Shown: positions 1 to 5,845, counted from the first letter of the stretch. The stretch: 9,585 nucleotides of DNA from JAYEIA01 sp034659855 (GCA_034659855.1 JAYEIA010000170.1:1-9585), one strand, 5' to 3'. Translations and numbers: made by a program. The notes: generated by a model from the letters alone, not told the origin.

Positions 1-929
1 CTAATCCATTCACAATAAGCGATTTATCTGCAAATACCTCGTATGACTTTTATGTTAGAGCCGATTGCGGAGCAAATAACACAGATGTTAGTGATTGGGC
101 AGGACCTTACCAATTTACAACAGCTTATGGTATTCCTTTTACTGAAAATTTTGACAGCTATTTGCCACTAAATTGGAGAGAAGGAAAAGCTATTTTAACA
201 GATGATACCGATGTTAACATTATGGAAAGTATGTGGGAACAAGAAGATTATCTAAATAATCCTTCCGGTAATCAATCTGCAGTACTTGATATTTGGGGAA
301 CATACAGACAAGATTGGTTAATTACTCCGCTTATTGATTTAGGGACAGAAGATTGTGAACTTCAATTTAATTTGGGATTGACAGACATTGGCAATTCAAA
401 TCCGCCCGAAGCACAAGGAGAAGACAATAAGTTTGCAGTTATAATTTCACCTGACGGAGGAGAAACTTGGTCTTCACTAAATACATTACAAATGTGGGAC
501 AATACTACAACTCCTTCATTTTACGATATTCCTAACACAGGAGAAACAATTTCATTGGATTTATCATCTTACAGCGGAACAATAATGTTAGCTTTTTATG
601 GCGAAAGCACAATAAATTATTCCAATGAATTTAGTGATTTGTTCGTTGATGATATTAACATTGCTCAAACCGTAAATATAGATGAACATAAAGTATCTGA
701 AAATATCAATATTTATCCCAATCCGACAACCGGAATTATTTATTTTGATTTTTTAAACTCAGAAATTAAAAAAATATCAATTTTAGATATTACAGGAAAA
801 GTAATAATTGAAAAATCGGTAAATAGTCAAACAGATAACATTAATTTTTCAAACTATGCAAATGGACTTTATTTAATTAAATTACAAACAGATAAAGAAT
901 CATTTACAACGAAAATAATTAAAAAATAA
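1..929 (+). CDS. T9SS-sorted secreted adhesin-like protein, C-terminal part (5' truncated)
   Basis: The reading frame is open from base 3, so the gene starts upstream of the window; 308 residues are visible. The ATT/TTG-rich stretch near 162 is not a real start, because the coding frame continues unbroken before it. Visible residues 1-40 look like the end of a fibronectin type III domain (TSYDFYVRADCG, then WAGPYQFTT). Residues about 42-222 resemble the MAM-like / choice-of-anchor J jelly-roll domain: IPFTENFDS at the start, then WLITPLIDLG, then FVDDINI at the end. Residues about 233-308 are a type A T9SS C-terminal sorting domain (NINIYPNPTTG, then DITGKVI, NYANGLYLIKL and a lysine-rich end). 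Such proteins cross the outer membrane by T9SS and are released or attached to surface polysaccharide. Substrate or ligand is unknown. Its base composition is clearly lower in GC than the other genes here. Confidence 0.92.
   Translation, partial: NPFTISDLSANTSYDFYVRADCGANNTDVSDWAGPYQFTTAYGIPFTENFDSYLPLNWREGKAILTDDTDVNIMESMWEQEDYLNNPSGNQSAVLDIWGTYRQDWLITPLIDLGTEDCELQFNLGLTDIGNSNPPEAQGEDNKFAVIISPDGGETWSSLNTLQMWDNTTTPSFYDIPNTGETISLDLSSYSGTIMLAFYGESTINYSNEFSDLFVDDINIAQTVNIDEHKVSENINIYPNPTTGIIYFDFLNSEIKKISILDITGKVIIEKSVNSQTDNINFSNYANGLYLIKLQTDKESFTTKIIKK
702..926 (+). other. T9SS type A C-terminal sorting domain (within the preceding CDS)
   Basis: The last 75 residues show the usual order of the Por secretion sorting domain: an IYPNPTTG start, a beta-rich middle with ILDITGKVI, then NYANGLYLIKL and a basic C-terminus ending KIIKK. 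The domain is recognised by the T9SS outer-membrane machinery and normally cleaved by the sortase PorU. It implies that the host encodes a T9SS, which is restricted to Bacteroidota and close relatives. Confidence 0.9.
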
Positions 930-947
930 AAATGTTTTTAATCGAGT

Positions 948-981
948 AGCCGGCCCTGCCCAATTTGAGCAGGGTAAGGCT
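948..981. repeat. Imperfect GC-rich hairpin, possible terminator without T-tract
   Basis: CCCTGC at 954-959 pairs perfectly with GCAGGG at 969-974 across a 9-nt loop, and AGCC (948-951) can pair with GGCT (978-981) after small internal loops. It lies 19 bp after the upstream stop codon, where a terminator would be expected. No run of T follows on the + strand, so it is not a standard intrinsic terminator. It could stop or protect the mRNA end, or be part of a repeat. Confidence 0.4.
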
Positions 982-1015
982 CTCACTCCTGTATTGCTCT
1001 CGTAATAATGTACCG

Positions 1016-1034
1016 TACTTCGACTAATGCCCAG
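1016..1034 (+). repeat. Degenerate copy of a TACTTCGAC...CAG dispersed repeat
   Basis: The 19-mer here matches the 19-mer at 4991-5009 at 17 of 19 positions (TACTTCGAC, then AATGC, then CAG). A related inverted version lies in the hairpin at 4727-4812. From general knowledge, short CTTCGAC...GCTCAG repeats are common between genes of Bacteroidota. Function unknown. Confidence 0.5.
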
Positions 1035-1140
1035 TAACCATCCGGTATAAAGCGGTTTTAAAATACACCCACCCGTTATTTTGGACTCCTTTTATATTAA
1101 TCAAGCAATAAAACCCTATTTATTAATCTCCTGTATCTTT

Positions 1141-1174
1141 TTTAATGTTTATACAAGATAGTTTTGTAACTTTG
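1141..1174 (+). promoter_or_regulatory. Putative Bacteroidota promoter for the SpoIIE/TPR gene
   Basis: TAACTTTG at 1167-1174 is an exact match to the Bacteroidota -7 consensus TAnnTTTG. A TTTA at 1141-1144, one mismatch from the -33 TTTG, lies 22 nt upstream. Transcription would start near 1180, giving a leader of roughly 115 nt. A perfect 10-bp palindrome, TTGCCGGCAA at 1176-1185, sits at the predicted start and could be an operator. No experimental support. Confidence 0.5.
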
Positions 1175-1296
1175 CTTGCCGGCAAACTTACGGTTCTAAT
1201 CAATCGAAAGTTCAATGAATAATGATTATATTACATCCGACCGGATACAGTAATGTTAAAGTCTGCAAATATGCAACCCAATATTAAAGTTGAAAA

Positions 1297-3465
1297 ATGA
1301 AATTTTTACCCCTGAGTTTTATTTTCACAGCATTCATTTTATTTTCCCATACAAACGTGAGGGCACAATCGGCAAACACAGAAGACAGCTTGCTGAACCT
1401 CATAAAAACAGCCAAAACAGACAGCACAAAAGTAAAAGAGATAATTCAAATTTGCGATTTTTATGTTTCGCAACCTGAAAAGCATATTGAATGGGCTCAT
1501 AAAGCACTCAAATTAGCACAAAAAGCAAAATTTAAGAAAGGAGAAGGCGATGCCTACTCTTCATTAGGGCTATACTATACCTATCGAAGCAATTACCCGA
1601 AAGCGGTAGCACTGTTCGACTCCGCTATTATGATTTACCGAGCTGCTGAAAATAAAGCAGCAGAAGTTTCGGCTCTCGGTAATATTGGAAATATTTTTGC
1701 CTATACCGGTCAATACAACAGGGCTCTATCCAATTATCTTGAAGCCCTGGAAGTTATGAAGGAGCTTGGTAAAAAAGACTGGATAGCTACCGCCAACAAT
1801 AATATAGGAAATATTTATTATTTTTTGGAAGAGCGAGACAATGCCATGAAATACTATCAAAATGCATTGGCCGTTTACCGTGAAATTGACAGCAAACAAG
1901 GAATGGCACTGGCATTGGGAAATGTAGGAATAATTTACAACGACAACGGGGAAACAGACCAGGCCATCATCCATTTTCTTGAAGCCATTGAGTATGGTAA
2001 AGGATCCAATGATCCGGCACAATTGGCAGGCAACTACTCCAATTTGGCCAGTAGCTATTCTCGAAAAAATAACTATGAAAAATCAATTTTCTACTACAAA
2101 AAAAGTATTGAAATACTCAAAAAACTGGAAGATAAAAACGGCTTATCAATTGCCTACTTATCTCTGTCAGAACACTTTCTCCTGTTGAATAATCATATCA
2201 GAGCAAAGAATTATGTAGAGCAAGCATTGAAATTGAGTGAAGAAATTAATGCTAAATCTAACCTCATGAAGGGCTATCTGATTTCTGCCAAAATTGATTC
2301 TGCTCGTAACGATTTTAAATCGGCGTATTCCACTGTTTTGAAATACAATACCATGAGAGATACTCTGTTTAAGAAAGAAAAATCGGAACAAATTGCAGAA
2401 ATGCAAACACGTTTTGACACTAAAGCCAAAGAAAAAGAAAACCAATTATTAAAGGCGAAAGAAGAGAAACAAACCGCAGTAATCAAACGAAAAAACTATC
2501 TCACTTGGTTTATCATTTCTGTTTTGGTACTTGTTGGCATCTCGGCTATACTTCTATACAGAACAAGCTTGCAACGAAAAAAAGCAAATCAAGAACTCTC
2601 GTTAAAAAATGAGCAAATAAATCAGCACAAAGAAGAAATATTGTCTCAGTCGGATAACTTGCAAAAAGCCAATAATGAAATCGTGATAAAAAACAAACTG
2701 CTGAATGAAACCAATGAAAAAATGACCGCAAGCCTGAACTATGCAGGATACATACAGGATGCCATGATGCCCGGAAAATATATATTCAACAAAATTTTCG
2801 ATGAACACTTTATTGTTTATTATCCGAAAGAAATTGTAAGCGGAGATTTTTACTGGACAAAAGTTGTCGGGAAAACCGTATATTTTGCTGCGGCTGACTG
2901 TACCGGACATGGCGTACCGGGAGCAATGGTAAGTATGCTGGGGATTTCATTTCTTAATGAATTGATAACCCGATCCGGCATTACCGAAACCGACGACATT
3001 TTGAACGAATTGCGCATAATGATCAAGGAATCATTTGACAGAAGTACTTCTACCGGGCGAAGAGACGGACTGGATATCTCCCTGTGCCGATTAAATACCG
3101 AAACCGGAGAATTACAATTTTCGGGAGCACATAACCCGCTGTTTATTGTAAATTCCGGGACACTCAAAGAGATTAAAGGGGACAGAATGCCTATCGGAAA
3201 ACACAGAAAAGAGAAGCCCTTTAAATCTTACAATTTGCAAGTACAGAAAGGTACTGTGCTGTATATGTATTCAGACGGCGTAACCGATCAGTTCGGCGGC
3301 AGACACCTTGAAAAGTTCAAAAAAGTGCGCCTAAAAGCCTTACTGTCCGAAATAACCGGCAAACCCCTGCCCAATCAAAAACAGTTGTTTCAAGCGACAT
3401 TTAAAAAATGGAAAGGCTCTCAAAATCAACTGGATGACATACTTTTAATGGGGCTAAAAGTATAA
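1297..3465 (+). CDS. Exported TPR sensor with membrane anchor and PP2C/SpoIIE serine phosphatase domain
   Basis: The 722-residue protein starts with a signal peptide (residues 1-24, ending VRAQS). Residues about 80-350 hold at least five tetratricopeptide repeats, with clear GNIGNIF/GNIGNIY and NYxxALxxYxEALE patterns. One transmembrane helix follows at about 401-421, then a coiled coil (425-480), then a SpoIIE-type PP2C domain (about 485-722). The metal-binding aspartates look intact: GDFYW (D517), ADCTGHGVPGAM (D534), YSDGVTDQFGG (D660) and the C-terminal QLDDILLMGL (D713/D714). The TPR part should lie in the periplasm and the phosphatase in the cytoplasm. This architecture is widespread in Bacteroidota, and such enzymes usually dephosphorylate anti-sigma-factor antagonists. 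No partner gene is visible here. The start fits the signal peptide. The next gene begins 5 nt after the stop, so the two are probably co-transcribed. Confidence 0.93.
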   Translation: MKFLPLSFIFTAFILFSHTNVRAQSANTEDSLLNLIKTAKTDSTKVKEIIQICDFYVSQPEKHIEWAHKALKLAQKAKFKKGEGDAYSSLGLYYTYRSNYPKAVALFDSAIMIYRAAENKAAEVSALGNIGNIFAYTGQYNRALSNYLEALEVMKELGKKDWIATANNNIGNIYYFLEERDNAMKYYQNALAVYREIDSKQGMALALGNVGIIYNDNGETDQAIIHFLEAIEYGKGSNDPAQLAGNYSNLASSYSRKNNYEKSIFYYKKSIEILKKLEDKNGLSIAYLSLSEHFLLLNNHIRAKNYVEQALKLSEEINAKSNLMKGYLISAKIDSARNDFKSAYSTVLKYNTMRDTLFKKEKSEQIAEMQTRFDTKAKEKENQLLKAKEEKQTAVIKRKNYLTWFIISVLVLVGISAILLYRTSLQRKKANQELSLKNEQINQHKEEILSQSDNLQKANNEIVIKNKLLNETNEKMTASLNYAGYIQDAMMPGKYIFNKIFDEHFIVYYPKEIVSGDFYWTKVVGKTVYFAAADCTGHGVPGAMVSMLGISFLNELITRSGITETDDILNELRIMIKESFDRSTSTGRRDGLDISLCRLNTETGELQFSGAHNPLFIVNSGTLKEIKGDRMPIGKHRKEKPFKSYNLQVQKGTVLYMYSDGVTDQFGGRHLEKFKKVRLKALLSEITGKPLPNQKQLFQATFKKWKGSQNQLDDILLMGLKV

Positions 3466-3470
3466 ACATT

Positions 3471-4433
3471 ATGTCCGAAGTTTTTACAGACAGTTTCATA
3501 AGTATGCTCAATGCTCTGTCTCAGATTTTCATCGTAATATTGGGAGCCGGCATACTGGTCAGACGACGAATAGTTTCTCAAAACGACATTCGTGTGCTCT
3601 CAAAAATTACGGTAATCATTCTTTTACCGAGTTTTATTTTTGCCAATACCCTTGAAAGCTTTAACCCCGACAAACTACCCCTATGGTGGTTGCTGCCCCT
3701 TTTGGGTATGCTTATGAGCCTTATTGGGGTACTGTTTGCCGCCGGAGTTTTTGCATTTGATTACTCAAAACATCGAAACCTAATTGCTGTGGCTTCCATG
3801 CAAAATGCCGGTTATTTGGTGTTTCCGATTGGCAAAATCCTCTATCCGGAGCAATTTAATGAATTTGCACTCATTACTTTTTTGTTCATACTGGGGTACA
3901 ATCCCTTATTATGGACACTGGGTAAATACTACATCACGGCCTCAGACAGACCTCAAAAAATTGAATACAAAAGCTTGATTACACCGCCGGCTGTTGCCAA
4001 TATTTTAGCGTTGCTCCTTGTGCTGGCCGGAATTCAGGCCTATATTCCGAAAGAATTGATTAAACCGGTAGAACTCGTGGGAGATGCGGCTATACCGGTG
4101 GCTACCTTTGTCTTGGGTGCCACTTTGGGTGCCGTTTCATGGAGTCGTTTTCCGAAATGGTTTGACTGCTTACGGGTTATTCTCGTAAAGTATGTCCTGC
4201 TGCCCGTGATTACCATTGCCTTACTCCGATATTTTAATCTCGGACAAACCCGGCCGTTGTTATCCGATTTTCTGGTCATTCAATCTGCCGCCGCCCCGGC
4301 CACCGGACTCATATTGATGGTAAGAACCTACGGAGGGCAAACTCAAAAAGTAGCTTCAGCCATGATTATTAGCTATCTTGTTTGTTTGTTTGCCATGCCG
4401 TTTTGGATTGCCCTTTGGCACTATATTCAATAA
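3471..4433 (+). CDS. AEC (auxin efflux carrier) family permease
   Basis: This 320-residue protein has about ten hydrophobic segments and the hallmarks of the AEC / membrane transport protein family (Pfam Mem_trans). These are the conserved NAGYLVFPIG in the first half (N112), GDAAIPVATFVLGATLG at about 204-220, and QSAAAPATGLILMVRTYGG near 271-289. Two repeats of roughly five helices flank a cytoplasmic loop at about 157-170. Bacterial members export or import small organic acids such as malate, malonate or lactate; the substrate cannot be told from sequence. The length is normal for the family. Its ATG lies 5 nt after the stop of the SpoIIE gene, so they probably share a transcript. No intrinsic terminator is obvious downstream. 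Confidence 0.9.
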   Translation: MSEVFTDSFISMLNALSQIFIVILGAGILVRRRIVSQNDIRVLSKITVIILLPSFIFANTLESFNPDKLPLWWLLPLLGMLMSLIGVLFAAGVFAFDYSKHRNLIAVASMQNAGYLVFPIGKILYPEQFNEFALITFLFILGYNPLLWTLGKYYITASDRPQKIEYKSLITPPAVANILALLLVLAGIQAYIPKELIKPVELVGDAAIPVATFVLGATLGAVSWSRFPKWFDCLRVILVKYVLLPVITIALLRYFNLGQTRPLLSDFLVIQSAAAPATGLILMVRTYGGQTQKVASAMIISYLVCLFAMPFWIALWHYIQ

Positions 4434-4579
4434 ATACGTCCTTTGTAAAAGTCAAATTATCAACCGTTTAGATTATAATAAGTTTTGTATTGTAGAAATT
4501 TTATTTGATATTTTTACGAATAGGAGTCCAAAGTTTATATTTATGTAATTCTTGATTTTCATATTTTTTAGTTCCGTGC

Positions 4580-4592
4580 TATAACAAACGTC
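4580..4592 (+). repeat. Outer inverted/direct repeat, left copy (TATAACAAACGTC)
   Basis: This 13-mer is the exact reverse complement of GACGTTTGTTATA at 5422-5434, and matches 12 of 13 bases of a direct copy at 5334-5346; the following AT is shared too. The left and right copies delimit an 855-bp block that contains all the other palindromes. It may be the end of a non-autonomous element or the scar of one. No flanking target duplication is visible for the outer pair. Confidence 0.6.
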
Positions 4593-4641
4593 ATATTAAA
4601 TTACGTTTTGTCAATAAGATTTTAAAAATTAATATTCTGCA

Positions 4642-4672
4642 CCTGTCAAGTGTTTTCACCATAGCCGTCAAG
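4642..4672 (+). repeat. 31-bp inverted repeat, left arm
   Basis: Compared with the reverse complement of 5191-5221, 25 of 31 positions agree. The inner 12 bases (ATAGCCGTCAAG, 4661-4672) are perfect and the outer 7 (CCTGTCA) are perfect. The differences cluster at the centre, where GTGTTTTCAC here faces GTGAAAACAC, as if that short self-complementary core had flipped. The arm pair encloses the hairpin at 4723-4817 and the element at 4862-5175. Confidence 0.65.
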
Positions 4673-4722
4673 TTAAGATATAAACAACATATATTCAGTT
4701 TGTTAGAGCAATATTTTTTTAC

Positions 4723-4817
4723 TTTTGGAGGTTGAGCGAAGTCGAAACCGATCTCATAAAATAGCAAAAACCGGTTTCGGGGCTTGTTTTGCAAACAACA
4801 TGCTCAGCCTCCGAAAA
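4723..4817. repeat. 95-bp palindromic element able to form a three-way junction
   Basis: GGAGGTTGAGC (4727-4737) pairs with GCTCAGCCTCC (4802-4812) over 11 bp with one G-T wobble, and TTTT/AAAA extends the stem past a single bulged G. Inside are two separate hairpins: CGAAACCG (4743-4750) with CGGTTTCG (4772-4779), and TTGTTT with AAACAA (4784-4798). The stem carries the GAGCGAAGTCGAA motif of a dispersed repeat that I recall from many Bacteroidota intergenic regions. A reverse-strand open frame over it is a translation of the repeat, not a gene. Confidence 0.65.
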
Positions 4818-4861
4818 ATAATCAAAATTACAACTTAATATAGACTGTAATTCAACTAATT

Positions 4862-5175
4862 CAGAAATCCTGACCTTTCGCAAACTAAATTGTCGTAAAT
4901 TAGGAATAAGGTAATAAGGTTGTTCGTATTTTTTTCATTTCTACTAAGGTTGAAAAAAACGATAAGGTTTATTACATAGCTTAAGAACCTTACTTCGACA
5001 AATGCTCAGCACAAGTATTTTTACGATTTTAACCTTAGTAGAATTTTGGATTAACAGGATTTCAAACCTTATTACCTTTTTTTTTTATTAAAAATTTCAA
5101 TGAAATACGACAATTTTATTTTACGAACAAATTACTACAAACACCTGATAATCAAATCATGGGTCAGGATTTCTG
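4862..5175. mobile_element. MITE-like 314-bp palindromic element with 14-bp terminal inverted repeats
   Basis: The ends are perfect 14-bp inverted repeats, CAGAAATCCTGACC (4862-4875) and GGTCAGGATTTCTG (5162-5175). TAATT directly abuts both outer ends (4857-4861 and 5176-5180), as expected of a 5-bp target duplication. Inside, four more arm pairs nest about the same centre: AAATTGTCGTA 4887-4897 with 5106-5116; AAGGTAATAAGGTT 4908-4921 with 5065-5078; TTCTACTAAGGTT 4939-4951 with 5031-5043; AAGGTT 4964-4969 with 4986-4991. There is no coding capacity. This fits a non-autonomous foldback or MITE element, or a long structured RNA. No transposase is present to confirm mobility. Confidence 0.5.
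4991..5009 (+). repeat. TACTTCGAC...CAG dispersed repeat, second copy
   Basis: This 19-mer matches 1016-1034 at 17 of 19 bases. It lies near the apex of the 314-bp palindromic element, next to the innermost AAGGTT/AACCTT stem. The element's loop may therefore have captured, or evolved from, this repeat. Confidence 0.5.
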
Positions 5176-5190
5176 TAATTAACGTTTTAG

Positions 5191-5221
5191 CTTGACGGCT
5201 ATAGTGTTTTCACCTGACAGG
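5191..5221 (-). repeat. 31-bp inverted repeat, right arm
   Basis: This is the partner of 4642-4672, with CTTGACGGCTAT (5191-5202) exactly complementary to the left arm. Its outer half (5204-5221) can alternatively pair with 5240-5258, so three structures compete for this stretch. Confidence 0.65.
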
Positions 5222-5266
5222 AATTTGTATCCGGATAGATCCTGTGTGGTGAAAACACCACACAGG
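5204..5266. repeat. Two mutually exclusive hairpins
   Basis: Hairpin 1: 5204-5222 pairs with 5240-5258 (11 bp, a 2x2 internal loop, then 6 bp) around a loop containing ATCCGGAT. Hairpin 2: CCTGTGTGGTG (5241-5251) pairs perfectly with CACCACACAGG (5256-5266) around an AAAA loop. Both use 5241-5258, so only one can form. The arrangement resembles an attenuator, but no T-tract follows and the next start codon is over 300 bp away. Confidence 0.55.
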
Positions 5267-5324
5267 TACAGATATGAAGTGTAATGTGGCAGGGTAAATT
5301 GTCTGTAACCGCATTTATACAAAT

Positions 5325-5344
5325 CGTTTATTATATAATAAACG
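5325..5344. repeat. Perfect 20-bp AT-rich palindrome
   Basis: CGTTTATTAT followed directly by its reverse complement ATAATAAACG. It overlaps the left end of the 101-bp foldback element, so it may be a junction formed when the element arrived, or a protein-binding site. Confidence 0.6.
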
Positions 5345-5434
5345 TCATAAGTTTTTGCTGTTTATACCCGTCTGACCGCTTTGAGCGGTCTGACGGATTT
5401 AAGATTACAGCATTTACATAAGACGTTTGTTATA
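5334..5434. mobile_element. 101-bp foldback element with 13-bp ends
   Basis: The ends TATAATAAACGTC (5334-5346) and GACGTTTGTTATA (5422-5434) pair over 13 positions with one G-T wobble. After symmetric 9-nt spacers, TGCTGT (5356-5361) pairs with ACAGCA (5407-5412). At the core CCGTCTGACCGCT (5368-5380) faces AGCGGTCTGACGG (5384-5396) with one central mismatch and a 3-nt loop. ATTA lies directly outside both ends (5330-5333 and 5435-5438), a possible 4-bp target duplication. A third end copy lies at 4580-4592. It is either a small MITE-like element or a structured site; the integron attC idea is treated under rejected items. Confidence 0.5.
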
Positions 5435-5527
5435 ATTAGATAACTTCTTAAAAACCAATCAAATACATCCGATGCGAAAAAGATCAGTTGTTTGTTAATT
5501 TTTTAATATCGCAAAAAAAACACGGAA

Positions 5528-5562
5528 TTTGATACATTATGTATGCGAAGTTTGTATCTTTG
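5528..5562 (+). promoter_or_regulatory. Putative Bacteroidota promoter for the 76-aa membrane protein gene
   Basis: TATCTTTG at 5555-5562 matches the -7 consensus TAnnTTTG exactly. TTTG at 5528-5531 matches the -33 box, with a slightly long 23-nt spacer. Transcription would begin around 5569, only about 16 nt before the ATG at 5585. This placement excludes the in-frame ATG at 5543, which lies upstream of the -7 element. Confidence 0.6.
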
Positions 5563-5584
5563 CCGTTATATAAAAAAAGACATT

Positions 5585-5815
5585 ATGTTTGTTACCATAC
5601 TGATACTCGCCTCTATACTAATCGGAATTGCTTTTTTAGGACTGGGTGTTAAAATTTTCTTTACCAAAGAAAAAAAATTTCCCGAAACGAGAATAGGACA
5701 CAGCAGAATGCTCCAAAAAAAAGGGATTTACTGTGCCATAACAGAGCAACGCCGTGTTGACCGAAACTTCAAAGTAAAAGCAAAAGACTTGGGATGTGCA
5801 AGCTGTAACTCATAG
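5585..5815 (+). CDS. Small single-span membrane protein, 76 aa, unknown function
   Basis: I chose the ATG at 5585 rather than the in-frame ATG at 5543, because a promoter core lies between them and the shorter form begins directly with a hydrophobic helix. Residues 2-26 form one transmembrane segment, followed by a basic stretch. Then comes a soluble tail with KKFPETRIGHSRMLQKKGIYC and a CASC motif at the end (C50, C71, C74). I recall similar short proteins in Bacteroidota with a P-T/H-x-x-GH-x-x-x-x-KKGI-x-C pattern and no known function. The cysteines could bind metal or form disulfides. The next gene starts 30 nt later in the same direction, so they may share a transcript. Confidence 0.7.
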   Translation: MFVTILILASILIGIAFLGLGVKIFFTKEKKFPETRIGHSRMLQKKGIYCAITEQRRVDRNFKVKAKDLGCASCNS

Positions 5816-5845
5816 GTGATACCGTAAGTATAATCTCCGGATAAA

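Larger units (their letters stand above)
930..1296. other. Intergenic region, 367 bp, no gene seen
   Basis: No convincing coding frame lies here. It holds a GC-rich imperfect hairpin (948-981), a degenerate copy of a dispersed repeat (1016-1034), and a promoter core (1167-1174) for the downstream gene. Composition changes abruptly from the very AT-rich end of the upstream gene to a more balanced stretch from about 945. That suggests a junction between two blocks of different history. Confidence 0.6.
4434..5584. other. 1.15-kb non-coding region rich in nested inverted repeats
   Basis: No frame here looks like a gene on either strand. From about 4580 to 5434 the sequence is a stack of inverted repeats (listed separately). 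They are a three-way-junction hairpin, a 314-bp MITE-like palindrome, two competing hairpins, and a 101-bp foldback element, with further arms facing each other across the whole block. The first 145 bp (4434-4579) are AT-rich with nothing recognised. A promoter lies at the far end, before the next gene. Confidence 0.8.

Noticed and set aside
918..942. ATTAAAAA/TTTTTAAT hairpin over the first stop codon as a terminator
   Set aside because: The stem is purely A-T with no GC content and would be very weak; simple AT-richness explains it.
930..1090. Reverse-strand frame through 930-1080 that stays open for several dozen codons
   Set aside because: No plausible start or known domain; the sequence includes the hairpin and the degenerate dispersed repeat, so the open frame is likely chance.
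1080..4532. TTTGGACTCCT (1080-1090) and its reverse complement (4522-4532) flanking the two-gene SpoIIE/AEC block, as possible transposon ends
   Set aside because: About ten 11-bp inverted matches are expected by chance in a window of this size, no target duplication is visible, and the enclosed genes are ordinary.
4591..4794. Reverse-strand open frame of 67 codons containing FDFAQPPKV
   Set aside because: It is a translation of the dispersed GAGCGAAGTCGAA repeat and AT-rich flanks, covers the palindromic hairpin, and has no protein-like character. Such frames commonly arise from this repeat.
4862..5266. CRISPR array
   Set aside because: The repeats are inverted and nested, not regularly spaced direct repeats with unique spacers, and no cas gene is nearby.
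5334..5434. Integron attC-like site (ends resemble TATAACAAACG...CGTTTGTTATA of some attC sites)
   Set aside because: The R-box consensus GTTRRRY / RYYYAAC is not met (GTTATAA, CTATAAC), the end stem pairs fully instead of showing separated R and L boxes with extrahelical bases, and no integrase or cassette gene is present. A covariance-model search for attC would settle it.
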